Assembly (NCBI GenBank): GCA_015055805.1
Contig: SVHN01000005.1
Location: 1-64,000 of the forward strand
Reading direction: 5' to 3'
DNA length: 64,000 nt
Source of the DNA: Clostridiales bacterium
GTDB taxonomy: Bacteria > Bacillota > Clostridia > Christensenellales > Borkfalkiaceae
Every line of letters begins with the position of its first letter. Position 1 is the stretch's first letter. The position numbers and the translations under genes are program-made. A model generated the notes under the pieces. The model was not told the DNA's origin. It saw only the letters and a program-made list of their open reading frames with translations, and did not search any database. Below are positions 7,286 to 17,164 of this stretch, piece after piece.

Positions 7286-7819
7286 TCACAGAGAGATTTG
7301 CGGTTTTATTTTTTTAAGCGCGTCTTTTAAGATTTTAACGTGCAGTTCTTCGTCGATTATTATGCGATAAATTATCGCGCCAACCCTTTCGCCGTTATCG
7401 GTTTTGGGGATTTTATCTAATATTTTTTGGTACTCGTTTATTGCGGCAAGTTCACCTGCAATATCGTCAAGCAACATCTTGACCGCCGTCTTACTGTAAG
7501 ATACGCCACGCGTAGAATAAAAATCAGTTTTATACGGTGGATATGCAGTATACACAGGGTCTACCCCTAACGTTATAAGCAGTTCGCCAAGCTTTTCTAA
7601 GTGGTTCATTTCTGCAAGCGCGATACCGAGCATAACGTCTGCGTTATCAGCGTCGTCCGATATCTTAAAATTAAAATAATGATATACGTATTGCATTACC
7701 GCATTTAACTCTCCGCTTAAACTTGCGTAAGCCGGTGAAATTATTCTTGCAATCTTTTCGTCCCTTTTTATTCCGTCCGTATCGGGGTACGGCATATTAA
7801 CCGCTAATCTCTTGACCAC
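7286..7819 (-). CDS. ferritin-like di-iron protein
   Basis: A protein of about 177 residues with the four-helix ferritin-like pattern of two metal-binding halves: a glutamate in SGELNAV, E-x-x-H in AEMNHLEKLGE, a glutamate in AGELAAIN and E-x-x-H in EELHVKIL. This is the rubrerythrin/bacterioferritin/Mn-catalase-like fold; iron storage, peroxide reduction and oxygen defence are all possible. The reading frame remains open for another 74 codons upstream, but those codons run through a palindromic repeat cluster. A GTG at 7819 with GGAG 9 nt upstream, or the ATG at 7795, is therefore the better start. Confidence 0.65.
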   Translation of the reverse strand: MVKRLAVNMPYPDTDGIKRDEKIARIISPAYASLSGELNAVMQYVYHYFNFKISDDADNADVMLGIALAEMNHLEKLGELLITLGVDPVYTAYPPYKTDFYSTRGVSYSKTAVKMLLDDIAGELAAINEYQKILDKIPKTDNGERVGAIIYRIIIDEELHVKILKDALKKIKPQISL

Positions 7820-7934
7820 CTGCTTTTCTCCTTGTATCGTTTTAGCTAACGCCGATTTTATTATATGAAAAAAGCAAATCATAAGTGAAAAGCGTTCGGG
7901 CATATGCGCGTTATCCTTAACGGAGAACGCAGTC

Positions 7935-8112
7935 AAATCCGTCTTTGACGGAAGAAATCCACCCTTGGTGGATGAAGTCGCTTTCGCGATGAAGTCCTGT
8001 TTCACAAGATTGTTGTTATATTTAGACGGATTTGATTTCATCCAAGGTTTTAACCTTGGACTTCATCTGAATAAAGTGAAGACTTCATCGTTGCAATCAA
8101 CGATTTCATTAA
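7935..8112. repeat. cluster of short hairpins separated by ATGAAGTC/GACTTCAT spacers
   Basis: Small hairpins alternate with near-identical 7-9 bp spacers: CCACC-cttG-GTGG, CGC-tttc-GCG, CAAGG-loop-CCTTGG and CGTTG-caat-CAACG, flanked by GAAATC, GATGAAGTC, GATTTCATC and GACTTCATC. The left half has spacers reading ATGAAGTC, and the right half reads the complement. AAATCCGTC near the left end is matched by GACGGATTT on the right. The whole is thus a nested palindrome, likely a non-autonomous mobile or repeat element. It fills most of the 7820-8160 gap. Confidence 0.7.
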
Positions 8113-8115
8113 ACG

Positions 8116-8142
8116 AAAAGAGCGAACTCAGTTCGCTCTTTT
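8116..8142 (-). terminator. terminator of the InlB-repeat lipoprotein gene
   Basis: AAAAGAGCGAAC and GTTCGCTCTTTT form a perfect 12-bp stem with a 3-nt loop, symmetric enough to work in both directions. Confidence 0.85.
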
Positions 8143-8160
8143 AATTTTGTTTAATTGTTA

Positions 8161-9681
8161 TTAATACGCAGGTGTCCAGTTAGCGCGACAGCAAGCGTAA
8201 ACGGTTATGTGAACAACATAATTATTATCAATTGGATAGCCTTCAAAATTTTCCTTGTTTGCGCTTACGTCAACAGTCACTAATGCGCCTGTGTTAACAT
8301 TGCCAACACGATATTTCCAACCGGTAAATGTATACTCGTAAGTATCTTCTGGCGTTGCCGTGGGGAACTTGGTAATGTCTATACCTTCTCCTTCCAAAAA
8401 GGTGTAAGTGATTGCCGATCCTTCAGGAATAGTGCTAGTAACCGTTCTGCCCCTAACTGTACAGGTTAAATTAAGTGTTATTTCAAATTTCAGTTTATAG
8501 TGAGCCTCAAACACTGCCTCATTAATATCATAGTGCCAAGGATTTTCGCCATTTAAAAGGATATATGTTTGGTCATCAATTGTGAATTTCCAGTCGTCAG
8601 GCTCTCTATCTCCTGATGCCACGTTCACTTTAGGAGTTGTCACTGTACCACCATAAACAACATCTTCTATAACAATTACTTTTTGCCCGTTACTGAACGT
8701 TCCTTCATTTATCTTAAACGTTATGTCATAAGTCCTTATTTGCCACTTTGCTTCAAATATCCTATCTCCCTCTGGGTTTTTCCAGTTATATGTGCCAGGC
8801 TGATTAATCTCTTCAACCTTTTCACCTTTTCCGCCACTAATAGTCATTTCATATACGGTCCAACCTTTAAAATCATGTCCGTCTTTTTTTGGCGGGTAGA
8901 TAGCAATACTTTCACGCCCTTCATCATATCCTGTTTCTGCCGTTAGCCCTCCAGGGAGTTCAAAACTACCACTTGCAAGTTCATAGGAAATACGATAATC
9001 AAACTTATATATATAAGGAACAGCAACAACATCATAGGCGTATTTCCATGCTTGGTCGTCAAAAATCTTTTTACCATCTCGTTTATTTTTCCAACAATTA
9101 AAATCGGCAACCGAATATTCGGGGAGAGTTCCTATTCCACTGTCGTAAGTAACTTCCATATCGTCTATACCTGCTATGGGATTACCATTTTCGTCTTGGA
9201 AACTTAAAACGTACTTATTAGGATTCCAATCACCTTTAACTACGCAATCACTAGTAATAGTTTTTAGGTCGGTATCCCAAGTAAGGGTATAACCTTCGCG
9301 AGTAAATTTAGGTTCAACGAGTTCTTCACCAGAAGTAACCGCTTGAATTAATTCACCGCTACCTTTAACGTGTTGACCTTCGTTCACAACGAATTTTACC
9401 GTAAACTTAGCCTTGTCCCACAAGGCTTTAACGGTGGTATCAGAATCGATTTCCGCTAAAACGGTGTCCCAACCCTTAAGGGTGTAGCCTTCTTTTTTAA
9501 GTTCAGGCTCTACGATATCGCTAGCAGATTCAACAACTTGAACGAGTTCGCCTGAAACGAGTTCGCCCCCGTCGGGGTCAAACGTTACGGTAAAGGTCTT
9601 ACCCTTACAACCGATCATAGAAAAGGCTGAAAGTAGACACATTGCTACCGATAAAAATACCGTCAAAAATCTCTTTTTCAT
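8161..9681 (-). CDS. lipoprotein with InlB-type (Listeria-Bacteroides) repeats
   Basis: A 506-residue secreted protein. The signal peptide ends in the lipobox SMIGC with Cys25 as the lipidated residue. At least four repeats of the InlB B-repeat/Flg_new type follow, recognisable by VTFDPDGGEL, EGYTLKGWD, VKALWD and later HDFKGWTV and EYTFTGWKY. These are beta-grasp-like extracellular modules used in surface display, adhesion or spacing. No catalytic domain is visible. The gene stands alone with its own terminator, and its surface role is inferred only from the repeats and the lipid anchor. Confidence 0.8.
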   Translation of the reverse strand: MKKRFLTVFLSVAMCLLSAFSMIGCKGKTFTVTFDPDGGELVSGELVQVVESASDIVEPELKKEGYTLKGWDTVLAEIDSDTTVKALWDKAKFTVKFVVNEGQHVKGSGELIQAVTSGEELVEPKFTREGYTLTWDTDLKTITSDCVVKGDWNPNKYVLSFQDENGNPIAGIDDMEVTYDSGIGTLPEYSVADFNCWKNKRDGKKIFDDQAWKYAYDVVAVPYIYKFDYRISYELASGSFELPGGLTAETGYDEGRESIAIYPPKKDGHDFKGWTVYEMTISGGKGEKVEEINQPGTYNWKNPEGDRIFEAKWQIRTYDITFKINEGTFSNGQKVIVIEDVVYGGTVTTPKVNVASGDREPDDWKFTIDDQTYILLNGENPWHYDINEAVFEAHYKLKFEITLNLTCTVRGRTVTSTIPEGSAITYTFLEGEGIDITKFPTATPEDTYEYTFTGWKYRVGNVNTGALVTVDVSANKENFEGYPIDNNYVVHITVYACCRANWTPAY

Positions 9682-9789
9682 AATTCTCCCTTGCGCTTAT
9701 ATTTTTGCGCTTTTGCTCCTCATACAGTATGGGCATTTTGATATATATTATTATATATCAACAAAACCTTTATGTCAATTATAAAACGA

Positions 9790-9816
9790 AAAAACCGCTT
9801 TGGGTAAGCGGTTTTT
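9790..9816 (-). terminator. intrinsic terminator
   Basis: AAAAACCGCTT and AAGCGGTTTTT form an 11-bp perfect stem with a 5-nt loop after the membrane-protein gene at 9834-10526. Confidence 0.88.
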
Positions 9817-9833
9817 GAGCATAATAAACAAAT

Positions 9834-10526
9834 TCACACTCCGTATTTTGACATAATTTTAAGTAATGCGCCGAGCCCGTCGTTAAGTTCGCGCTTTATC
9901 TCGTCGGTTTTCTCGCCGTTTTCCGCCTTAAACATTAGCGTTTCTAGTTCTCTTACCTGTCGTTTATCGGTTGGACTAAGTGTAAAATAGTCTAGTCTTT
10001 TAAGGACGTTTTTCACGTGAGAAAAGTCTAAACCGAAACTGTCCTTGATTAAAGTTTTATCGTCATTATCGTCAAAATTATCTTCTATCGTCTGCGGTGG
10101 AATAGTCAATTTTTGTACGTTTTTATTTTCCTTATCGGCTTGAAAAGCGGTGGCGTTATCCTCTTTTCCCTGCGCTTTTGCCTTTAAGTCCATAAGCCTT
10201 GCAAGGTCTATCTGTTCTTTAGTAAAAGTCTTTTGTGGAAGATAAAAAACTACTGTTAAAAATAGAACGTATACACCTATAAGTACCAAAAAAAGTCCTG
10301 CGCTATATCCGCAAATAACAGTTATTCCGCCGCAGATAGCGGTCGTTGCAATAAGCATTAGCGCATACCATACGCGTTTAATTTTTACGTAACCGACTTT
10401 AAACACCGATAAAAAGACGTTTACTATAAGCCCGATAAGTCCCACGGCAACTGCGCACAAAAACACTCCGCCACTACCTATCGGCATTAAAAAAGCAGCT
10501 ACGCCTTGCTCTATCAAACCGCCCAT
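9834..10526 (-). CDS. hypothetical membrane protein
   Basis: A 230-residue protein with about three or four N-terminal hydrophobic segments (residues 8-40 and 52-97). A charged cytoplasmic half follows, with an acidic linker around NFDDNDDKT and an amphipathic C-terminal helix region ending LLKIMSKYGV. I do not recognise a family. AGGTG precedes the ATG. It sits between addA and a lipoprotein gene, each separated by a terminator, so it is probably a single-gene unit. Its plan (membrane bundle plus helical tail, 230 residues) resembles the protein at 61842-62534, but no sequence identity is evident. Confidence 0.6.
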   Translation of the reverse strand: MGGLIEQGVAAFLMPIGSGGVFLCAVAVGLIGLIVNVFLSVFKVGYVKIKRVWYALMLIATTAICGGITVICGYSAGLFLVLIGVYVLFLTVVFYLPQKTFTKEQIDLARLMDLKAKAQGKEDNATAFQADKENKNVQKLTIPPQTIEDNFDDNDDKTLIKDSFGLDFSHVKNVLKRLDYFTLSPTDKRQVRELETLMFKAENGEKTDEIKRELNDGLGALLKIMSKYGV

Positions 10527-10564
10527 AAAACACCTCGAAAGACATTTTATCGCCGCAGCACTAA

Positions 10565-10594
10565 AAAAAATCCGATTGTTATATCGGATTTTTT
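10565..10594 (-). terminator. addBA terminator
   Basis: AAAAAATCCGAT pairs perfectly with ATCGGATTTTTT over 12 bp, directly behind the addA stop codon. Confidence 0.9.
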
Positions 10595-10603
10595 CTTATT
10601 TTG

Positions 10604-13600
10604 TCAAATATCCACACTCTCGCCTGTGAAAAGGTTTACTATGGTTTTACTAACGACCTTTTTGCCAAGCACTTTTTCCGCGGCGTAAGAATAAAGTTCT
10701 AACTGCTTTTTATATTTGGATTTTAACGAGTCTTTTACTCTTTGTGAATACTTATAGTCGATCACTCTTAAACTGTCGCCGTCGACCACCAAAAGGTCTA
10801 TTATACCTTGTAGCACTACCGTTTCTTGACTAGTAGTATCAAAGAGTTTATTCGCCTCTATTCCCACCAAAAATCCTTTCTCTCTATAAAGGGATTTGCC
10901 TTTTAGTCCGCTTAAAGCCTTGCACTTAACAGCATTTTCTATCTTTTCAAGACTGATTTTTTCAACCTGTTCAGCACTAACTATACCGCTATCAATCATG
11001 CCCTTTACTTGTCCTATAAAGTCGGGGTTAGAAAAGTCTAAATATTCCATGATTTTATGCGCAGTATTTCCGCGCTCGATATCGGTGGTTTCTTCGTCGA
11101 AAAGGACGAAAGTCTTTTGTTCTTCTTCCACCTGTTCTCTTTTATTGACCGACGTAACGTCGGTTTTTAACGGCAACGTCGTTTCCGCTAAATAGGGATA
11201 CGAAAAGGCAAAGTTTCGCTGCATCTTTTCAAAAGCGGTTTTATCGGGATTTGCAATAAGCACCTTTCTCGTTTCGTGGGTTAGGTTTGTAAAATCAAAA
11301 TCCTTTTGGCTATGGATAGTCATTTCCATATCCCTTGGAACAAAATCCATAAAGCACTCTGCGCCGCTAAAATGGTCTTGTCTAGAATCTTCGTTTTCGG
11401 CAATTAGGTGCATTGAATAGGTTGCGCGCGTGGTTGCAACGTAGAAAAGTCGCATCTCTTCACGAACCATACTCTTTCGCATTTGGTCCTGAACAACTAC
11501 GCGAAGTAAAGTTTCGTCAAGTTCTTTTTTATCGTCGTCGTAACTCTTTACAGCAAGCCCCATCTCTCTACTAAACAGCACTTCACCGCGCTCGTCCATA
11601 ACGTTAAAGCCCCTTTCTAAACCGCATACTATAACGACTGGGAACTCTAAACCCTTAGATTTATGTATGGTCATTGCCTTTACGGAACGATCCTGTCCGC
11701 ACTCAGAAAAGCCGAACGCCTCGCTTGAAGTTTCAATCTTTAACAAAAACTCTTTTACGGTAAGGCGTTTTTGTCCGACTACGGCAGCAGATAAAAACCT
11801 TTTCAGTCTTAACGCCCTTACTTCTCCACCCGTCATAGCGAGCAAGTGCGATTCTAAGTCTTTCTCTTTGACAAGCCTATCTATTGCCCCGAACGCGCCT
11901 GCAAAGTCGGCTACTAGTCTTATTCTTTCAAAGTAGTCTAAAAACCCTTTAAGGTTTTGGCTCAACCCATTAACCGCGTTATCGATATAATACTTAAACG
12001 CCTCTGAAAATCCCGAACGCTTATCACCCGTTTGGTCAAGATAGTACCCTGCAATCTCCATTAAGTCTTCGTCGGTAAAACCGCCTATCGGACTTTTAAG
12101 CACGGTGACTAGCGGTATATCCTGATAAAAACAGTCGATAAGTTTTAGCGCGGCTACAAGTATTGATATCTCGGGAAAGTCGCAGACGTTTTCTTTAACT
12201 TCGGAAACCACCGTTATTCCACGCCCACGAAGACCTTTTACTAAGTCGGTGACGTACTTATTTTCTCTACTCCTTGTAAGTATAGCGACGTCGCTATAAT
12301 CTATATTTTTAAAACGCTTTTCCTTGGGGTCGTAGTATTCTTTTCCAAGTTCTTGGTTTATTATCTCTGTAACTAGCGCAGCCGTTAAAGACGCCTCGGT
12401 TTCTTTCTCTTGTTTTGAGGCGTTTATAACGTCGTAAACCCTAGGCTGTTCTTCTTCAGTTTTCTTTTTTTCGGGTTTTTCTATAAAGTGTAGTTCGGCT
12501 CTTCCGACAGCGTCTTGTGCGTACTGACCGCCCGATTTAAGTTCGGAATTGCCTTTATAACTTTCACCAAAGTATTCTTCTGTCATACAATGGTTAAAGA
12601 TTGCGTTTACGGTATCAATAACGGCGTTTGCCGAACGGAAGTTTTCGTTAAGCTTTACCACTGCTTGACCGCTTGCGCTCATATCCTTGTTCTTTTGGAT
12701 AAAGATATCGGGACGGCAGCCACGGAAACCGTAAATACTCTGTTTTACGTCGCCGACCATTAAAAGGTTATCGTTCGATACCCTATTTAATATCTCTTCC
12801 TGAACGCCGTTTGTGTCCTGATACTCGTCCACGAAAACGTATTTATACTTAGATTTTACGTCCGCGCTTATTTCGGGGTTGGATAAAATCTTTAAGGCAA
12901 AATGTTCAAGGTCGTTAAAGTCGAGAACGTTTTCTTCTCTCTTCATCTCTGAATATATCTCGCCAAAACGGTTTATAACCTTTTTAAGATAGTCAGTATG
13001 CTCTAAAAGTTTTGCGCGTTCTTTTCCGTTCTCGTCCAAAAACCGCGGATTAAATCTCTCGACTATCTTTTTAAGAACGGTTTTACAGCTTAGAATTTTA
13101 GCCTTAGCAATTGTGGCGTTTTCCGATAGTCCCCTATCAAAATCCATTCTTTTAGTAAACTCGCCGATAGTGCTTAGTGCCAAAAGGCAATCTTCATCAA
13201 GAATTTTTTGAAGATGGTTTATAAACGAATCACTTAACGCCGCCGACTTATCTAGTTCTTCTTCCTTAAAAACTTCAGCCGCCTGCTCGGCTTTAATTTT
13301 AAGATTTTCTATCTTTTCAAAAACCGAATTTTTATACCTTTCTAGAAGCGCGCTATACCCTTCGTCCGAATAGAACTCTTTATATCTTGACAAAACCTCG
13401 TCGGGGTTAGGTTCGGTTTGGCAAAAATTATATGCGGAAATTATAAGTTCCCTTAAACTCTTATCCTTTCTGCCGTGAGCGTGCCTTTCAACCAAGGTTA
13501 AAAACCACTCTTCTTCTAAATCGTAAAATTCGCTGAACGTTTTAGCTATACTTTCGTTTTTTAGAATTTGCGCCTCACTTTCGTCTGCAATCTTAAAGTC

Positions 13601-13954
13601 GGGGGTTAGCCCCACTTCAAAAAAGTAATTGCGAATAAGCCTACCGCAAAAGGCGTGCAAAGTGGATATATCGGAAGTTGCTATTAGGTTTAACTGTTCG
13701 ATAAACTCAGTTTGTCCATCGTTAGTTATTTTTTCCGAAAGTTTACTTCTTAACTTTTCACGCATTTGCGCTGCCGCCGCTTCGGTAAAGGTAACCGCCA
13801 AAATCTCGTTGACCGCCGCCTTTTTGTCAAGGATAAGTCTGCAAGTCCGTTCAATCATAGTATGCGTTTTTCCGCTACCCGCCGACGCCGAAACCAAAAT
13901 ATTACCGCGATCGTGTTCGACGACTCGCTTTTGTTCAGGTGTAAATTTGGGCAT
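10604..13954 (-). CDS. addA: ATP-dependent helicase/nuclease subunit AddA
   Basis: A 1116-residue UvrD/RecB-type helicase fused to a RecB-family nuclease, the motor of AddAB double-strand-break resection. It begins with the Q-motif FTPEQKRVVEH and Walker A SASAGSGKT (about residues 22-30). Then come DEYQDTN (Walker B) and MTIHKSKGLEFPVV (motif V region). The C-terminal nuclease has LRVIDYKYSQ, the catalytic Asp-x-Lys. The length is slightly below that of Bacillus AddA. It starts one base after the addB stop, so expression is coupled. Confidence 0.95.
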   Translation of the reverse strand: MPKFTPEQKRVVEHDRGNILVSASAGSGKTHTMIERTCRLILDKKAAVNEILAVTFTEAAAAQMREKLRSKLSEKITNDGQTEFIEQLNLIATSDISTLHAFCGRLIRNYFFEVGLTPDFKIADESEAQILKNESIAKTFSEFYDLEEEWFLTLVERHAHGRKDKSLRELIISAYNFCQTEPNPDEVLSRYKEFYSDEGYSALLERYKNSVFEKIENLKIKAEQAAEVFKEEELDKSAALSDSFINHLQKILDEDCLLALSTIGEFTKRMDFDRGLSENATIAKAKILSCKTVLKKIVERFNPRFLDENGKERAKLLEHTDYLKKVINRFGEIYSEMKREENVLDFNDLEHFALKILSNPEISADVKSKYKYVFVDEYQDTNGVQEEILNRVSNDNLLMVGDVKQSIYGFRGCRPDIFIQKNKDMSASGQAVVKLNENFRSANAVIDTVNAIFNHCMTEEYFGESYKGNSELKSGGQYAQDAVGRAELHFIEKPEKKKTEEEQPRVYDVINASKQEKETEASLTAALVTEIINQELGKEYYDPKEKRFKNIDYSDVAILTRSRENKYVTDLVKGLRGRGITVVSEVKENVCDFPEISILVAALKLIDCFYQDIPLVTVLKSPIGGFTDEDLMEIAGYYLDQTGDKRSGFSEAFKYYIDNAVNGLSQNLKGFLDYFERIRLVADFAGAFGAIDRLVKEKDLESHLLAMTGGEVRALRLKRFLSAAVVGQKRLTVKEFLLKIETSSEAFGFSECGQDRSVKAMTIHKSKGLEFPVVIVCGLERGFNVMDERGEVLFSREMGLAVKSYDDDKKELDETLLRVVVQDQMRKSMVREEMRLFYVATTRATYSMHLIAENEDSRQDHFSGAECFMDFVPRDMEMTIHSQKDFDFTNLTHETRKVLIANPDKTAFEKMQRNFAFSYPYLAETTLPLKTDVTSVNKREQVEEEQKTFVLFDEETTDIERGNTAHKIMEYLDFSNPDFIGQVKGMIDSGIVSAEQVEKISLEKIENAVKCKALSGLKGKSLYREKGFLVGIEANKLFDTTSQETVVLQGIIDLLVVDGDSLRVIDYKYSQRVKDSLKSKYKKQLELYSYAAEKVLGKKVVSKTIVNLFTGESVDI

Positions 13955-13955
13955 A

Positions 13956-16900
13956 TCACTCTACCCCCTTGACAGATTCTCTAATGGTGCTTGCGGTAAC
14001 CTTATCGGGTTTTCTTGCGTTCGGATTTTCCGCGCCGCAAACACCCTTAAACTTGCAATATTCACAAACGCCCTCGTATGGTGACGGAATAATCACGCCC
14101 TCTTTCATATTTTTTACCGCAGACTCACTCAAAGTAACGGCATAATCGACGTAGGCTTTTAAGGTATCCTTATCGTATCCGCCTTTAAGCGTACCGCTCT
14201 TATCTAGACGAACGGGCATAAAATCGCTTGAACCTGCATCTTCAAACAGTTTATCCTGTTCTTTTAGCGCAGCCTTTTCGGACAGGGTAAAACCGACCGC
14301 CATGGGCGCGCCTTTATCGCTTTGTTTTTCGTATCTATCGAACACGGGAAGATAATATAACCCCGCTAGTCCTTTATTATTTTGTTGTGATTCTACACGA
14401 CTAACAGCCGCGGCGTATAAAAACAATTGTAGTTTTATGCCTGCAAAAAGTGATTTTTCCGAATCGTCAACACCGCCCGTTTTATAGTCGATTATCCTAT
14501 AATAATTATTGCTTTCGTCAACCCTGTCAATCTTTCCTTTAATCTTGACAGAACCGTCAAGTAAAGAAAGAGCCGGATATTTACAGTTCGCGCCGCTACC
14601 GAAAGACACTTCGGTTTTAGAAACTTTTAAGCTTGAATTCTTGAAAGAATTATAGGTCGCATAACAGTATTTTCTGCACTCTTTAAGTATACGGTTTATA
14701 GTTGCAGCCGTCTCTTTGGACTGCAAAAATTTGCCGTATTCTTCTCTAGATAAAATTATATCTTTTGCTTGGTCAAAAATGCCGTCAGAACTTTTCTCGT
14801 CGGTTATTTTATCCAGTTCGGTTGCATAAATACTGAAAATATCGTGCATTAAATTTCCGACCGAAAGGGCGTTCACTTCCCCTTCTTCTCTTTCTCTAAC
14901 TCGTAGCGAGTGGGAGATAAACGCTTGGTACGGACATTTAAAGTAATCTTCTATCGCCGTTGGTGAAGTTTCGCCCGATATAAGCGGTCTATCCACTTTA
15001 TCTAGCCGCTCTTTTATCTCTTTGTTTGCGCTATCTAAAATTCCTTTTAATTCGCTTTCCCCAACTGCTTTGTAATACGCGCTTGGGATTGAAAAATCGG
15101 TTAATTCTCGTTCTACAAACTGCGAACATGCTAGGGCAAAGTTCTTCTTGCCCTGCTTTTTAGTTAGGTATAAGCATTTTTCTGGGAACGGCTTATACTC
15201 GGATATGCAATTAATGGTTGCAAAGAGTTCACTCTTTTGTTTTTCGTTGCCGTCCACTCCAAAAATGGGATAGGATAGGTAAAGTCTACTTGAAAACGCG
15301 CCTAAGGCAAGAGCAACGTTTTCTCTAATCCTATGGTTTACAACCTTAATTTTGGGTTCGACAAGCACTTTTATTTGTTCTAGTGCCGTCAAGTCGCTGT
15401 CGGACAAAATAGCGACGTCTTGCTTTGCCGACGGCACGTCTATATTTAACCCCGGCGCGAATAAATACTTGGCTTTTGCAAGCGCGGTCTCTCTATACCC
15501 GCCCACGAATACCGCGTCGTTATACTGCGGAATAATGGAAATTTTCAACGCGTTCACGCCGCTTAAAAATACGTTCTTATATTCGGTAAGACTCATCTTC
15601 ACGTCGCCGAGAATAAGTTGCATTTGGTCAAGAATTTTCATTACGGCGTCAAAGACCTGATCGTTTACCGCCGATTCATCGTCTTCGCCTATCTCTTTCA
15701 GTTTAGCTGATAGCACGGAAAGTTTTTCCTTAACGCAAAGTTTTTCTATCATTGTCTTTACGTTAAATGTCTTAAAGATTTCAGCAATATTTTGACGCAT
15801 ACTTTCTAGTTCGGAAAAATCTTCCCTTTGCTCTTCAAAGACAAAAGGTGAATTTATCCTAGAATAGTTTACGTTGTATTTTATAAGATAGTTTTCAAAC
15901 CTATCGCTAAGATTTTTGTCTTGGTTAAACAATGGGTTCTTAAAAAACTCAGACAAGGTCTTGCGTTCTAAATTTTTTCTGTGCGCATCTACGTACGAAG
16001 TTATAAGCGTGACTAGTGGGTGATTAGATACGTCCCTTTTTATATCTATAAAATACGGAATATCCAAAGCGTCGAAAGTTTCTTTAATGCGGTTAGCGTA
16101 TTCGGATACGTCGGATAGTGCAACCGTAACGTCACGGTAACGCCCTTGACCTTTCATAACCAAATCTTTTATGCACTCCGCGATTCTTTCTATCTCGTGC
16201 GTAGGCGTTTTTTCTTTGAGCAAATAAATTGAGCCGTCGTTGATTTTTTCGACGCCTTCACGCACGGGCATAAATGCGTTTTCTACTATTGCCCTACCCG
16301 TTTTAGTATATTCGCTATGTAAATTTATAGTATCAAGTTTAATGCCTAGATCCCTACAAGCCTTAACGAAAAACTCCGCCGTTTCATTGACAAAAACCTG
16401 ACTGTTTTCGCCAGCCGTCAAAATTGTCGTAACCGCCTTGGCGTTTTTAAGCACCGACTTTACCGCCTCTCTTGCCTGTGCGGTAAAACCGCTGTACCCG
16501 ACCAAATAGACGTGCGAATTTTTAAGGTCCTCGTCGGCATCAATTACAGACGGCAGGTATGATAAAAGTGAGCTTTGGTCTTCTAAGCCGTTTTCAATTA
16601 TGTATCTTTCATAAGCGTCGTAAACCACGGCAACGTCTTCAAGTTTGTTTTTAAGCACACCGCTCGTCTTATTTTTAGCGTTATCTATATCTTCGGGTGT
16701 TACCTTTGCGCTTTTTAATTGTATTATAAGGTCATATAGCGACGGCGCAAGATTGTCTTTGCTGCTTTTAAAGCATTTTAGCGGAACGGACTTTAATATG
16801 CGTTTTATAGCCATTGCCGAGCCTTCCTTGGATAAGAGATTATCCATAGGTTTTTTGACACGCAAAAATTTACCGAACGAGTATACGTCGGTATTAAAAC

Positions 16901-17063
16901 TGCCGCCTAAACTCTCGGCTATTTTTCGCTCTACCATAAGCGAAACTTTTGCTTCGCAAAAAACTACGTTGCGAGAGTTTATATCGCTTGCCGTCGGTTT
17001 TAGCAATTTTGCTAAAATCGGAAACAATTCAAAGTATGAATCTGTCGTGATTAATTTTACCAT
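13956..17063 (-). CDS. addB: AddB-like helicase/nuclease subunit, no Walker A motif
   Basis: A 1035-residue AddB homologue. The C-terminal half keeps the RecB-type nuclease (IIDYKTGGV) and the iron-sulphur cysteines YFKCPYQAF plus CEYCKFKGVCG, which stabilise the domain and are needed for DNA-end binding. The N-terminus is unusual. Bacillus-type AddB opens with a GxxGSGKT nucleotide-binding loop, whereas this one reads LITTDSYFELFPILAKLL and then goes straight to the region that follows Walker A in the family (NVVFCEAKVSLMVERKIAE). AddB would therefore be a nuclease and Chi-scanning scaffold without ATP binding. It is first in the addBA operon. Confidence 0.9.
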   Translation of the reverse strand: MVKLITTDSYFELFPILAKLLKPTASDINSRNVVFCEAKVSLMVERKIAESLGGSFNTDVYSFGKFLRVKKPMDNLLSKEGSAMAIKRILKSVPLKCFKSSKDNLAPSLYDLIIQLKSAKVTPEDIDNAKNKTSGVLKNKLEDVAVVYDAYERYIIENGLEDQSSLLSYLPSVIDADEDLKNSHVYLVGYSGFTAQAREAVKSVLKNAKAVTTILTAGENSQVFVNETAEFFVKACRDLGIKLDTINLHSEYTKTGRAIVENAFMPVREGVEKINDGSIYLLKEKTPTHEIERIAECIKDLVMKGQGRYRDVTVALSDVSEYANRIKETFDALDIPYFIDIKRDVSNHPLVTLITSYVDAHRKNLERKTLSEFFKNPLFNQDKNLSDRFENYLIKYNVNYSRINSPFVFEEQREDFSELESMRQNIAEIFKTFNVKTMIEKLCVKEKLSVLSAKLKEIGEDDESAVNDQVFDAVMKILDQMQLILGDVKMSLTEYKNVFLSGVNALKISIIPQYNDAVFVGGYRETALAKAKYLFAPGLNIDVPSAKQDVAILSDSDLTALEQIKVLVEPKIKVVNHRIRENVALALGAFSSRLYLSYPIFGVDGNEKQKSELFATINCISEYKPFPEKCLYLTKKQGKKNFALACSQFVERELTDFSIPSAYYKAVGESELKGILDSANKEIKERLDKVDRPLISGETSPTAIEDYFKCPYQAFISHSLRVREREEGEVNALSVGNLMHDIFSIYATELDKITDEKSSDGIFDQAKDIILSREEYGKFLQSKETAATINRILKECRKYCYATYNSFKNSSLKVSKTEVSFGSGANCKYPALSLLDGSVKIKGKIDRVDESNNYYRIIDYKTGGVDDSEKSLFAGIKLQLFLYAAAVSRVESQQNNKGLAGLYYLPVFDRYEKQSDKGAPMAVGFTLSEKAALKEQDKLFEDAGSSDFMPVRLDKSGTLKGGYDKDTLKAYVDYAVTLSESAVKNMKEGVIIPSPYEGVCEYCKFKGVCGAENPNARKPDKVTASTIRESVKGVE

Positions 17064-17164
17064 ACTAATATTGTAACATATTTTTTGGAGTTTTTCATTA
17101 CATAGTTTTACATTTTTAAATATTTATGTTATTATTAATAAAGAATTTATTTTCGGAGCGAAAA

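Noticed and set aside
7820..8041. N-terminal extension of the ferritin-like protein
   Set aside because: The codons correspond to the palindromic repeat cluster and show no ferritin-like sequence.
7935..8112. Possible CRISPR array (alternating spacers and repeats)
   Set aside because: The repeated parts are only 7-9 bp and the parts between them are self-complementary hairpins; units invert in the middle. There are no cas genes.
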